DNA of 64,000 nt from Anaerolineae bacterium. GTDB lineage: Bacteria; Chloroflexota; Anaerolineae; Anaerolineales; Anaerolineaceae. The stretch spans positions 39,299-103,298 of the forward strand of contig JABLXK010000013.1 of the NCBI GenBank assembly GCA_013178095.1. Reading direction: 5' to 3'. Below are positions 34,130 through 43,139 of this stretch, piece after piece (positions within the stretch are counted from its first letter, which is position 1; each line of letters opens with the position of its first letter). A program made the translations under genes and the position numbers. The notes under the pieces were generated by a model. It searched no databases, was not told where the DNA came from, and saw only the letters and a program-made list of their open reading frames with translations.

Positions 34130-34276
34130 AACGCCCTCCCGATCACATTAATATTTATTGATAATAATGTAGCATTAATTTAATATCTTGGGAATCGGGT
34201 AGACCATTGATAAAAATTCCCGCTGGGAATGCATGACCCAATACGGGAATCTTTAAAATCCAATTTTAAAAAGAAC

Positions 34277-35176
34277 TTAAGGTGTGCAGTTAACGTGAAA
34301 ATCCATCGGGCCGAACCATTGATGATTAGGATTGTCGATGTACAGCTTGGCCCAATAATCCCCGCTGCTGCCCGCGGTGACGTTGTATTCGACGATTTTC
34401 TTGCCAGCCTCATTGAAAGTGTAGGATTTGGTGGAAGAGCTCCCGCCTGCGCTGTCAGCCCATTTATAGGTAACCTTCCCGGCGGCGTTGCTGGTGATCT
34501 CGGCCTTAACGTTGATGTCATTGGGGCAGCCGGTGTCGATGGTGGTATGCGGCATGTAAAAGGTGACGCTGGTAACCGCGAAAGGACCCGGCGGATTGCC
34601 GACAACAATGCTCACCCAGTACTTTCCTAATTTTTCCCCGTCATCCGCCAGCAGACGCCACACACCGGTATATTCCCCATCCTCATCCGGGGCGGTCAGG
34701 TCTAGCGAAAAAGTGACCTCCTCGCCAGGTTCGACCTTCTCATCTAAATATTGGGAAGTATCGCCCCCCATGCGATCGCCCTCTTCGAAGACAAAGCGGT
34801 AATCCGTATTCCACTCACAGGAACCGTTGTTGCGCAGCGTCCATGTTTTGGTAAAACTATCACCTGGGTCATAATGCTTCCCATCCGGAATAGTTTCATC
34901 CACCATGCGGCTGGCGTTGCAGGGGGTGGGATTGACTGTTGGCGTTTCTTCAACTTCGGCTACCGCTGCGCTATCCGTGCTGCCGGTTGATTGGGACTCG
35001 CCAGACGATGGAACGGGTTGTGCGGCGGCTGTTTGCGTTTGTATTACCTGCAGTGTTTGCTGGATGGCATTCTGCACGTCGCTTGAATCCCCGCCGCCCA
35101 GTGAAACGCGGCAAGCCAGCAGCAGCACCAAAATCGCGCCCAGGGCTGTCGATTTGAGCCATTTTCCTTTTTTCAT
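34277..35176 (-). CDS. Lipoprotein with NBR1-type Ig-like domain, paralogue
   Basis: 299 aa, lipobox LLLAC at residue 22, Ser/Thr/Pro-rich spacer, then the NBR1-type Ig fold (TWTLRNNGSCEWNTDYRFVF, EEGDRMGGD, DGEYTGVWRLLADDGEKLGK) and a second beta domain ending IDNPNHQWFG. SD GGGAGGAAGA before ATG 35176. The pair lies 147 nt apart on the same strand and probably arose by duplication, since even the linker position and the DGEKLGKYWV strand are shared. Confidence 0.86.
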   Translation of the reverse strand: MKKGKWLKSTALGAILVLLLACRVSLGGGDSSDVQNAIQQTLQVIQTQTAAAQPVPSSGESQSTGSTDSAAVAEVEETPTVNPTPCNASRMVDETIPDGKHYDPGDSFTKTWTLRNNGSCEWNTDYRFVFEEGDRMGGDTSQYLDEKVEPGEEVTFSLDLTAPDEDGEYTGVWRLLADDGEKLGKYWVSIVVGNPPGPFAVTSVTFYMPHTTIDTGCPNDINVKAEITSNAAGKVTYKWADSAGGSSSTKSYTFNEAGKKIVEYNVTAGSSGDYWAKLYIDNPNHQWFGPMDFHVNCTP

Positions 35177-35277
35177 TCTTCCTCCCGGTATTCCATTGCA
35201 TCCTTACTGTAGCATAAAATCCGTATCAAAAGAACAGGGAACATCGGCGGGGTAATTCTGGCTATAATCAGGTGGTT

Positions 35278-36528
35278 ATGGAAAATACCCGAAAAAAGAC
35301 TTTCCTGATCCTGGCGATCATCGGAGCGATCTACTTTGCGTTATGTTTCATCCCAAACGCCTCCACCCTCGGCTCAAACAATCCGATTGTTTTCCTGGAC
35401 CGCGACGAGTACGTCACTTACCCCATCGTGGAACGTATGCTGGCTTTTGACGGCGATATCCACCGCATCTGGGGCAGCCTGATCATCTACGGCGATTATC
35501 ACTACGGCTATCCCTTTTATTTCCTCTCGATGCTGGTGTTGCTGCCTTTGCGCCTGGTCCAGGGCGGCGATTTTTTCAATCACGTCGCTTTCAACATTCT
35601 GCTGCTCAGGCAGTTCATCAACGTCCTGCCGATGGTGGCAATGGCTGGCGTTCTGACTTACATTCAAACGCATTTCCGCTCGTTGTGGAAATCCCTGCTC
35701 ATTTTTCTGCTTTTATTAACCATCCCGGCCGTGGTGCGCAGCAACCTGCATTGGTGGCATCCCGATGCGCTCATGCTGCTGTCCATCGCGCTGACCTTCC
35801 TGTTCCTCGACCTGGATGAATTCCGCCTGGGCAGGTATTTTTACCTGGCGGCGGCGGCTTGCGGCCTGGCTTCCGCTATTAAATTGATGGGGTTTTTCTT
35901 CTTTCTGGCCATCCCGGTTTACCTGTTGATCGCCTGGAGGAAAAAGAAATATTCGATCGGAAAATTCGCCCGCAGCGCCTTGCTCTTCCTGGCTGTCATG
36001 ATTGCTGTGATCGTTTTAAGCAATCCTTTCCTGTTCTACAAATCCCCGCGTGACGAAATGCTGGCCATCCAAAGCTTCAAATCACAGGAACTCACCAGCG
36101 GGTATGAACACGAGGATTCACTGTATTATTCCAAAGGTCCGCAATATTGGCGCTGGACGCTGAAAGTATCCTACGGCAAGATCCGCTCGATCTATATTTT
36201 CGCAGCCGCCCTGATCCTGGGGTGCTTCTACGGCCCCCGCAAAGAGGCCAATTGGCTGCGGGCAGCCTGGTCGGCGCCCCTGGCGGTGTATCTTTTGTGG
36301 TTCGTCTCCCCCAAACCTGATCATTACCTGCTGCCGCTGCTCGTTCCAATATTTTCCACCATCACCAACCTGACCTATCCCCTTGAAAAAATGCGCGTGG
36401 CAGCAGTTAAATGGAAACAGGTTTTGGGAACCGCCGGTTGGCTGCTTTTCGCTATTTTTCTCTTTATGCAATTCATCGATCAAATAACTAAGAGCGCGGT
36501 TTTATTTTCTAAATATCTCGGCTCGTAA
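35278..36528 (+). CDS. GT-C fold membrane glycosyltransferase
   Basis: 416 aa with about ten hydrophobic segments. After the first helix comes NNPIVFLDRDEYVTYPIVER, with a D-x-D-E cluster of the first outer loop characteristic of GT-C enzymes using polyprenyl-phosphate sugars; LHWWHPDALML follows. Start ATG 35278: AGGTGG lies 4 nt upstream and TATAAT 9 nt upstream, so a very short leader is likely. Envelope glycosylation is the probable job. The next transcript starts from its own promoter. Confidence 0.8.
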   Translation: MENTRKKTFLILAIIGAIYFALCFIPNASTLGSNNPIVFLDRDEYVTYPIVERMLAFDGDIHRIWGSLIIYGDYHYGYPFYFLSMLVLLPLRLVQGGDFFNHVAFNILLLRQFINVLPMVAMAGVLTYIQTHFRSLWKSLLIFLLLLTIPAVVRSNLHWWHPDALMLLSIALTFLFLDLDEFRLGRYFYLAAAACGLASAIKLMGFFFFLAIPVYLLIAWRKKKYSIGKFARSALLFLAVMIAVIVLSNPFLFYKSPRDEMLAIQSFKSQELTSGYEHEDSLYYSKGPQYWRWTLKVSYGKIRSIYIFAAALILGCFYGPRKEANWLRAAWSAPLAVYLLWFVSPKPDHYLLPLLVPIFSTITNLTYPLEKMRVAAVKWKQVLGTAGWLLFAIFLFMQFIDQITKSAVLFSKYLGS

Positions 36529-36538
36529 TTATTATCGC

Positions 36539-36566
36539 TTGACATAATTCTACAAAGTAGTACGAT
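36539..36566 (+). promoter_or_regulatory. Promoter of the riboswitch transcript
   Basis: TTGACA (36539-36544), 16-nt spacer, TACGAT (36561-36566). The start point would lie just before the riboswitch. Confidence 0.55.
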
Positions 36567-36576
36567 TTGTATACCA

Positions 36577-36666
36577 ACTCGATAAAGGCAAACCCGTCGA
36601 AAGGCGGGGACGCAAAGCCATGGATCTACAGCTGAGTTTCAGCCAGGACAGCCAGGTTGCCGTGTT
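36577..36666 (+). promoter_or_regulatory. Cyclic di-GMP-I (GEMM) riboswitch
   Basis: The aptamer core is unmistakable: GGCAAACC, GAAA tetraloop (GTCGAAAGGC), GGGACGCAAAGCC, then a second hairpin (GCTGAGTTTCAGC) and CAGCCAGGTTGCCG closing P1. These are the conserved GEMM-I elements that bind c-di-GMP. It lies about 75 nt upstream of a secreted acidic protein gene. No clear terminator follows the aptamer, so translational control or an unrecognised platform is possible. Confidence 0.93.
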
Positions 36667-36742
36667 TTGTGTTTTTACTAGAGGATGAGGATCATTGCAG
36701 CACATTTTTTTAGAGTTGAGTTTAATGCAGTAGGAGGTCTGG

Positions 36743-37345
36743 ATGAAGACCAACAAAAAATGGATCAGTGTGATGGTAGCCCTTGTCATGCTGGCTGCCG
36801 CTGTCACACCCGCTTTCGCCCAAAGCGAAACGGAACCGTTGGAAGAGCCCCCGATTGTCGAAGAAACCAATATTTTCATCAATAACCCGATCGTGAAACT
36901 GCTTGCCAGTTTCTTCAGCGGCTTGTTCACCTCTCCGGAAGTTGAGGAACCAGTTGAAGGTGGTGAGGAAGGCGGGGAGACGCTGCCTCCTGATACCACC
37001 GAAGAACCGCCGGTGGAAGGTGAAGAACCGGTGGAAGAACCCACACCGGTTCCCACGTTATCCGCCGAGGAGCAGGTAGCCGCGCTGCACACCGAGGAGG
37101 ATCTTGGATTTGGTGAAATCACCAAATTGCTCCAAATTGTCAATGAAGCGCAGGCTGAATGCGCCGAGACCGGAATCAATTGCGACGTGACGGTGGATAG
37201 CTTGCTGGCGGAATATGAAACAGGTTCCGGTATGGGCGAGTTATTTGCCAAGTACGGAAAACCCGAAACGACCGGCGTCGGCCAGGTCAGGAATGAAGAA
37301 AAGGAAAAGACCAACAACGGAAAAGCCAAAGGCAAGGACAAGTAA
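36743..37345 (+). CDS. Secreted acidic protein under c-di-GMP riboswitch control
   Basis: 200 aa, SD AGGAGG before ATG 36743. Signal peptide ends TPAFAQ near residue 27. The mature protein is very acidic and Pro-rich (EEPVEGGEEGGE, EEPPVEGEEPVEEPTPVP) between two ordered pieces: NPIVKLLASFFSGLFTSPE, an amphipathic helix, and a C-terminal domain with two Cys (QAECAETGINCDV) that could form a disulfide. Basic tail GKAKGKDK. I do not recognise the family. Its control by a c-di-GMP-I riboswitch suggests a role in attachment, biofilm matrix or flocculation. Confidence 0.82.
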   Translation: MKTNKKWISVMVALVMLAAAVTPAFAQSETEPLEEPPIVEETNIFINNPIVKLLASFFSGLFTSPEVEEPVEGGEEGGETLPPDTTEEPPVEGEEPVEEPTPVPTLSAEEQVAALHTEEDLGFGEITKLLQIVNEAQAECAETGINCDVTVDSLLAEYETGSGMGELFAKYGKPETTGVGQVRNEEKEKTNNGKAKGKDK

Positions 37346-37380
37346 GCTTTTCATCTGGTTAGTCCCTAATCGCCATTGAT

Positions 37381-37417
37381 AAAAAAAAACAGCTTCGTTT
37401 TTCACGAGGCTGTTTTC
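37381..37417. terminator. Bidirectional intrinsic terminator
   Basis: 10-bp stem ACAGCTTCGT/ACGAGGCTGT (one G-U) with a TTTTC loop, followed by T-rich sequence and preceded by nine A. Confidence 0.85.
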
Positions 37418-37497
37418 ATTTCTTTTCATGCCAGTTCACTTATAATCAATACTGCTTATGGGTATATAAATCATTTTAAAAGTAGAGTGAGGAAACA

Positions 37498-38433
37498 TTG
37501 AATAAAAAACCTGTCATCATCGATTGCGACACCGGCACGGACGATGCGATCGCCATCATTGCCGCATTGTACAGCCCCGAGTTGGACCTGCGCGCTTTCA
37601 CTACGGTTGCGGGCAACGTGGAACTGGAACACACCAGCCGCAACACCCTGAATTTGGTACGCTACCTCGGCTTCGACACTAAAGTCGCGGTTGGCGCCGC
37701 CCAGCCCATCCTGCGCCGGACCATCATCCATTCCGGCGATAATACCCACGGCGATACCGGCTTGGGCACGCTGGTGCTGCCGAAAACCGACCAGCCGTTT
37801 TATAACCAAACAGCCGTGGAAACGATTTATGAGGAAGCTTTGAAAGCAGACGGCGAATTGGAATTGATCCCCATCGGGCCGCTGACCAACATCGCGCAGG
37901 CAATCATGGTCCACCCGGATCTGAAAAACCTGATCAGGCGTATCGTTTTCATGGGCGGCGCGAAATATGGCGGCAACATCACCACCACAGCCGAGTTCAA
38001 TATTTGGGGCGACCCGGAAGCCGCCAGGATCGTTTTCGCAGCAGGCATTCCCCTGACCATGGTTGGGCTGGATGTCACGCTGAAGGCCGCTTTGAACCTG
38101 CAGGACGCCGCCGATATCCGCCGGATCGGCACGCCGGCCGCGGATGTTGCCGCCGACATCCTGGATTTCATGTTCGAGCGCCTGGGACGGGGCGGCGAGG
38201 ACGCCTTGATGCACGATGCGCTGGCGGTTGGCGTGTGCATCAATCCAGATCTGGTTAAAATGAAACATTATTTCGTAGACTGCGAGTGCAGCGGGCAATA
38301 CACCGCGGGGCATACCTTTGTCGCAACCAACCGCATCTTCCAGGGCGAGCCCAATTGCTTCGTTTGCGAGGAACTCGATCTGCCCGCCTTCAAAGCCTGG
38401 CTGCACGGCGCCATCGCCAGAAGCAAAGCATAA
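37498..38433 (+). CDS. Inosine/uridine-preferring nucleoside hydrolase, second copy
   Basis: 311 aa from TTG 37498 behind GAGG. DCDTGTDDAIAIIAAL holds the Asp cluster (one Asp spaced differently from the first copy, DCDTGTDD), then HGDTGLGTL, LIPIGPLTNIAQA, VFMGGA and the C-terminal HDALAVG with the conserved His. Splits nucleosides to ribose and base. It diverges widely from the copy at 1048-2010. Next gene: an exported S41 protease, 47 nt downstream. Confidence 0.93.
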   Translation: MNKKPVIIDCDTGTDDAIAIIAALYSPELDLRAFTTVAGNVELEHTSRNTLNLVRYLGFDTKVAVGAAQPILRRTIIHSGDNTHGDTGLGTLVLPKTDQPFYNQTAVETIYEEALKADGELELIPIGPLTNIAQAIMVHPDLKNLIRRIVFMGGAKYGGNITTTAEFNIWGDPEAARIVFAAGIPLTMVGLDVTLKAALNLQDAADIRRIGTPAADVAADILDFMFERLGRGGEDALMHDALAVGVCINPDLVKMKHYFVDCECSGQYTAGHTFVATNRIFQGEPNCFVCEELDLPAFKAWLHGAIARSKA

Positions 38434-38480
38434 AACCCGGCAGGCTTACAATTGAGGTACAGGCTTTTCAAGGAGAGACA

Positions 38481-40541
38481 ATGAAAAAAAGATACCTGAT
38501 GATCTTCATGATGCTGGTAATTTCAAGTTTACTGTTTTCCGCTTACAGTTTCCCGGAGCTTTCCGCTGCTACCTCCGGCAGCGCCGCGGATGACAATGAT
38601 CCGCAAAGCCCGGTCAAAATCACCGGCGAGTTTGCCTACAGCAACGAATTCGTGGTGGAAACGTATTACGTCGAACACGCCGTAGCCCTGCTGGATATGA
38701 CCGGCTTCGTCAAACGCGACAAGGAATGGGAACTGCCGGTCAATGGCCAGGTGCTCGGGTATATGAAACTGGACGCCGAGAACAACCGCGCCACCTTCGA
38801 GCTCTCCCTCCCCGCTCAACCGCAAGGGATTTATAACGACGTCGACCAGGACAATCAAACGGAACAAGGCGTGCAGATCTTCACTGTTGGCTACAGCCCC
38901 AATTTGACCGGAGATGTATTCTCGGATGGCGACGACCGTTCGCTGGGCTGGCCTTCCTACCTGGCGTCGGTGAAAACCGATTCTGAAAACCAGGACGAAG
39001 TTACCGGCGGCAGGCTGGTGATTTGGGCGGATGACAGCGGGCAGCAATTCCCGAGCAGTTTTGGGGAGGATGGGCTGCTCTTCACTGCGGACGATCCGCA
39101 AATGAATGTACCGGCCGGCTTTTCTGTGATCGACCTCGACAGCAATCCTTTCACCATCATCCGCGAGCGCGAGGTGGCGCTGACACTCTACGAACCGACC
39201 GATATCGCGGTCAAGGATTTTTCCAACCTGAGTTACAGCAAAGCTTTCGAATCCATGTTTGCCATTGCCAGTAAGGAATATGCTTTTAACGGCGTGGATG
39301 GCAAGCAGCCCGATTGGAACGCACTCCATGACGCGGTCGCGCCCAAGATTGCCCAGGCGGAAAAGGACGGCGACGCGTATTCCTACTACCTGGCGCTGCG
39401 CGATTTTGCCATGGCATTCCACGATGGGCACGTCGGACTCAGCGGCGGCGATCTGGAAGCCGTTTACAATCAAAACACAGTCCTGGGCGGGTATGGTTTT
39501 GCCGTGCGCGAACTGGACGACGGCACGGTCGTGGTGGTTTACGTGCTGCCCGACGGGCCTGCCGCACAGGCTGGCATGCAGCCAGGCGCGCTGATCACCA
39601 AAATCAATGGCGTGGATGTTCAAACAGCCATCGATAACGTGCCCTTATTTTCCCCGCAATCCACCGATTTCGGCGCCCGGCACGAAAAGACCGTGTTCCT
39701 CACGCGCGGCGCGATTGACCAGAAAATGACAGTTGAATTCACCAACCCGGATAATGCCGCGCAGGAATCGGGTTTCTTCCAGAATTTGATGCATAAATTA
39801 TTCAAAAGCAAGCCTGCCGCCAAGACTGTCGAACTGACTTCTATTTACGAATTGGATAGTTTATTCGCGGTCTTCCAGGGAGGTTCAACCGACGAATACG
39901 TGCTTCCGATCGAATATTCCTTTGAGGCGGCTTACGGTATCGGTTATATCCGCATCAACTCCAATTATGACGATCTGGGCCTGGCAGTGCGCGTGTTTAA
40001 CCGCGCTCTCAAGCAATTCACCGAAGCAGGCGCAGTGGGGATTGTGATTGACATGCGCCACAACTATGGCGGTTCCCCGCTGGGGTTGGCTGGTTTCCTC
40101 CACGATCAGGATATCCTGCTGGGGCAATTGGAATATTACAGTGACAAAACCGGCAAGTTTGAAGCCGAAGGTCCGCGCGACAAAGTGTATCCCAACCAGG
40201 AACAGTACAGCTTCGATAAAATGGTCCTGCTGGTGGATCAATTCTGTTATTCAGCTTGTGAAATTGAAGCTTACGGATTCAGCCAGGTGCCAGGCATGGT
40301 AGTGATGGGGCAATTCCCCACCGCGGGCGTGGAAGCCGAAACCGCGCGCGGCGATTTTAAATTACCCGCCGGTATAGAGCTGACCATCCCGACCGGGCGC
40401 TTCACCCTGCCGGATGGCAGCATCTTCCTGGAAGGACAGGGTGTGCAGCCGACCATCCGCCTGGCGGTCGATCAGGCCAGCGTGCTCTCCGACCAGGATA
40501 CTGTCCTGCAAGCCGCGTACGATTACATCCTCAATCCGTAA
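38481..40541 (+). CDS. Exported S41-family peptidase with PDZ domain
   Basis: 686 aa, starting at ATG 38481 (SD AAGGAGAG; the frame is open 65 codons earlier inside the hydrolase gene). Signal peptide to about residue 30. A beta-rich N-terminal region (DNNRATFELSL, DVDQDNQTEQG) of about 250 residues precedes the S41 unit: helical cap (YYLALRDFAMAFHDGHVGL), PDZ-like GYGFAVREL..GPAAQAGMQPGALITKING, then the protease core GIGYIRINSN, GIVIDMRHNYGG and the Ser motif QFCYSACEIEAYG. The usual catalytic Lys region reads VVMGQFPTAGV with no obvious Lys, so the exact catalytic set is uncertain. Extracytoplasmic proteolysis. Confidence 0.86.
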   Translation: MKKRYLMIFMMLVISSLLFSAYSFPELSAATSGSAADDNDPQSPVKITGEFAYSNEFVVETYYVEHAVALLDMTGFVKRDKEWELPVNGQVLGYMKLDAENNRATFELSLPAQPQGIYNDVDQDNQTEQGVQIFTVGYSPNLTGDVFSDGDDRSLGWPSYLASVKTDSENQDEVTGGRLVIWADDSGQQFPSSFGEDGLLFTADDPQMNVPAGFSVIDLDSNPFTIIREREVALTLYEPTDIAVKDFSNLSYSKAFESMFAIASKEYAFNGVDGKQPDWNALHDAVAPKIAQAEKDGDAYSYYLALRDFAMAFHDGHVGLSGGDLEAVYNQNTVLGGYGFAVRELDDGTVVVVYVLPDGPAAQAGMQPGALITKINGVDVQTAIDNVPLFSPQSTDFGARHEKTVFLTRGAIDQKMTVEFTNPDNAAQESGFFQNLMHKLFKSKPAAKTVELTSIYELDSLFAVFQGGSTDEYVLPIEYSFEAAYGIGYIRINSNYDDLGLAVRVFNRALKQFTEAGAVGIVIDMRHNYGGSPLGLAGFLHDQDILLGQLEYYSDKTGKFEAEGPRDKVYPNQEQYSFDKMVLLVDQFCYSACEIEAYGFSQVPGMVVMGQFPTAGVEAETARGDFKLPAGIELTIPTGRFTLPDGSIFLEGQGVQPTIRLAVDQASVLSDQDTVLQAAYDYILNP

Positions 40542-40560
40542 TCTTGTTTCTACTAGTAAA

Positions 40561-40596
40561 ACGCAGGCTGCAATTTTCGCAGCCTGCGTTTTTTTA
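40561..40596 (+). terminator. Intrinsic terminator after the S41 gene
   Basis: Perfect 11-bp stem ACGCAGGCTGC/GCAGCCTGCGT with a 7-nt loop and eight T. Confidence 0.95.
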
Positions 40597-40941
40597 TTTT
40601 GCCTGGTTTTTCCTGCTAATGGCTAAAAAAAGCTCTATCATCTTGAGCCAGCTTTTGGCAAAGGATTTCGGCTGCAATGGCAGAATTGCCCGACATCATC
40701 AGGATTTCTAATCGAAGTCCTTCCTCACGATATGGATCAGTAGACAACCATACGTAGATATAAATAGGAGGGAAAATTTTGGTTCGGAATCATCGCCTCG
40801 TTCGTCAGAACGACACATTGGGGCGTGCTTCGCGATGCCCGCAAGGGAAAAGATTTTGAAACTATTTTTTGTGAAGAAAATCAGTCAACAATGCGGGGCC
40901 TTTGCTCGCTGGTGCAGCTACAAAATACACCGGGGAAATCG
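40597..40941. other. Intergenic stretch without a gene
   Basis: About 345 nt with no gene I can support. An SD-like AGGAGGG near 40768 precedes only a 26-codon open frame. GTTCGTCAGAACGAC near 40800 resembles repeat-element sequence. Confidence 0.5.
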
Positions 40942-42177
40942 CTATTCTTCTTTCACCTTTGCCAGGATCAGCAGACTGAGCAGCGTCCCCGCCGCGCCCA
41001 AAATAAACAAACCCCGATACCCGAAGTACAAACCCGGCCGGGTATTATTCAGGATGTCGATGGGAACGCCCAGCAAGCGGCTGGCGGCGCTGGCGCCGGC
41101 GGTTGCCAGGTTGACCATGCCCAGGTACTTACCGGCCTGCTGCCGTGGCGCCAGGCGGCTGGCCAGTGTCCAGTTGGAGGTCAGGTATAGCCCAATGCCC
41201 GCCCCCAGGACCCCCGCAAAGCGGATCAGGCTGCTCATATCTGACGCGCTCACCAGCAGCGCGCAGCCGATTGCGGAAATTCCGCTGGCCAAAGCAACCA
41301 CGCGCCGCGCGCCGAAACGGTCCGTCAGCCAGCCCCCCAGCATGGCGGAAATGATCAGCGTCACCGCCAGGGAAGCCATCAACTGGCTGGTGGCTTTCAC
41401 CGGGTTGGCGGCCCGCATTACATCCTGGATGTAATACTGCGCGAAAGCCTGCACACCGTACACCCCTAACAGAAAAACAAAGCGGGAAAGGATCAGATGG
41501 ATGAAATTACGGCTGGCCAGATGGTTGAAACTGAACATTTCCTTCAGATCGATGCGTTTATTAAGGCTCGGTTCAACAGCCTCGCTGGGAACTTCCCGGG
41601 CAGTCAGGAAAGTGATCCCGGCCGAAAGCACCAACACCCCCATCACGACCAGCAGGATAGCTATCGGATGATGGTCCTCCGGTTTCAGTAAATTGCCGGC
41701 AGCCAGCGAAGCGATCACCAGGCCGAGCATATCCATTAGGTTTTTAACAGCGCTGGCGGTGCCGATCCGGGCGCGCGGAACCAGGTCCGGGATCAAGGCT
41801 TGCAGCGGACCTTGCGCCAGGTTTGAAGCTGCCTGTAAACCGACGTACCCGACCAGCACAGCCCAGATATTGCCCGACCAGGCCAGCAAACCTAAAAAAA
41901 TCAAATCCAACCCGGTGCCCAACAAAGCCAGCGGGCGGCGCTTGCCCCAGCGTGAACGCCACTGGTCGCTGAGGCTGCCCGAGAGGGGTTGAATGAACAT
42001 AGCCAATACCAGGCCGAAGAAAGTCAATCCACCCAGGTAGGAATTTTTGGCGCCGGCCGGCACCAGGTGCAGCAGGACCGCCGGCAGGATGATCGGGTGC
42101 AGGCTATTCCACATAAACGAAAGCCCCATCCAGTAAGCGTTCATGCCAATCAGGTTCGCAAGGGAGGTTCTCTTCAT
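40942..42177 (-). CDS. MFS transporter (SLC45-like sugar/MFS_1)
   Basis: 411 aa, 12 hydrophobic segments. GMNAYWMGLSFMWNSLHPIILP at the start and the loop PLSGSLSDQWRSRWGKRRPLALLG resemble the MFS group with SLC45-type sugar carriers; the C half loop GGWLTDRFGARRVV is the second A-like motif. Start ATG 42177. It lies 15 nt downstream of the transglutaminase-like gene on the same strand, so they form an operon. Substrate unknown. Confidence 0.88.
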   Translation of the reverse strand: MKRTSLANLIGMNAYWMGLSFMWNSLHPIILPAVLLHLVPAGAKNSYLGGLTFFGLVLAMFIQPLSGSLSDQWRSRWGKRRPLALLGTGLDLIFLGLLAWSGNIWAVLVGYVGLQAASNLAQGPLQALIPDLVPRARIGTASAVKNLMDMLGLVIASLAAGNLLKPEDHHPIAILLVVMGVLVLSAGITFLTAREVPSEAVEPSLNKRIDLKEMFSFNHLASRNFIHLILSRFVFLLGVYGVQAFAQYYIQDVMRAANPVKATSQLMASLAVTLIISAMLGGWLTDRFGARRVVALASGISAIGCALLVSASDMSSLIRFAGVLGAGIGLYLTSNWTLASRLAPRQQAGKYLGMVNLATAGASAASRLLGVPIDILNNTRPGLYFGYRGLFILGAAGTLLSLLILAKVKEE

Positions 42178-42192
42178 TCTTCAAAAACCTGC

Positions 42193-43074
42193 CTACCGAT
42201 AAAACCCCAGGCGGACGCCCGACAGCCAATCCTGCGGAGCGTGCAAAATCGCGTTTTCTTCGTACAATTGCCGGATGATCGCGAGAGGGCTGTCCGGCAG
42301 CAGGGTGAACAGCGCAATCCGGTCGATTAAGCCAAGCTGCTCGCGGGTTAAGTCCTTAAAGCGCTTGCCGGCCAGGCCCCAAATATCCCAGGGCAGCAGC
42401 TCGATGCGGTTCAAGGCCAGCAAGTCGCGCTGGACGTCGCCCAGGATGAACTCCATTCCGTGATACTGCTGGATACCGAACTTGAGCGGATCCGCCTGGC
42501 CTTTGCGGCACAACTGCCAGGCCTGCCCGGCCGGGAGAAATTGTCCGGTTGGCATATCCAGCGGGTCGAACCGGATTTTCAGGTGTTCTCTCTGGAACGC
42601 GTCCAATTGCGCGTCGACCATCACCCAGCGCTGCTGCTGCGCATGCCAGTATTCCACCACCCAGTGATCCTCAAATTTACCTTTAATAAAATAAGTAGCA
42701 AATCCGCAGCGCGCTCGCGCCGGTATTCCTTTGAATTTCAGGAACGCGGCCAGAAGCAGGGAGAAATCCCGGCAGTTGCCGATCAGGCGCTGATTGAGCG
42801 CTCTGGCCTGCGTCAATGCGGCAGGTTCGATTTCCAGAATCCTGGCAATTTTTCCCTCCGCCGTGCGGATATTGACCTCTTCTTTACGCCGGGTGGATAA
42901 CATTTCCCCATACCGCCCGGCCCAGAAGATGTGCAGCAGCAATCCCTGGATCACGCCCACCAGTCCTTCCACAGTATCCGGGAGATTTTTTAAGGAATCG
43001 GAATAACGGGAGACGTCCGACAATGGCCCCGCAGTTTTATAGAAAGTTATCGCGTCCTGATTTTCCGCTGCCAC
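42193..43074 (-). CDS. Transglutaminase-like cysteine protease-fold protein
   Basis: 293 aa from GTG 43074 with GGAGG 7 nt upstream. The papain-like triad of the transglutaminase core is seen in order: GNCRDFSLLLAAFLKFKGIPA (Cys), KFEDHWVVEYWH (His) and RWVMVDAQLD (Asp). No signal peptide, so probably intracellular. Family members are often proteases or amidases. The remaining 100 residues form an unrecognised helical C-terminal region. Upstream partner of the MFS gene. Confidence 0.86.
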   Translation of the reverse strand: MAAENQDAITFYKTAGPLSDVSRYSDSLKNLPDTVEGLVGVIQGLLLHIFWAGRYGEMLSTRRKEEVNIRTAEGKIARILEIEPAALTQARALNQRLIGNCRDFSLLLAAFLKFKGIPARARCGFATYFIKGKFEDHWVVEYWHAQQQRWVMVDAQLDAFQREHLKIRFDPLDMPTGQFLPAGQAWQLCRKGQADPLKFGIQQYHGMEFILGDVQRDLLALNRIELLPWDIWGLAGKRFKDLTREQLGLIDRIALFTLLPDSPLAIIRQLYEENAILHAPQDWLSGVRLGFYR

Positions 43075-43139
43075 CCGTCATCCTCCTTGCCCATGTTAGA
43101 GGGTGATTGTAGCATAAAGGCCAAAAATTTCGGACGGAA

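Noticed and set aside
40735..40860. Small open frame after an AGGAGGG near 40768
   Set aside because: Only 26 codons, TTG start, no repeats or homologous motif; could be chance.
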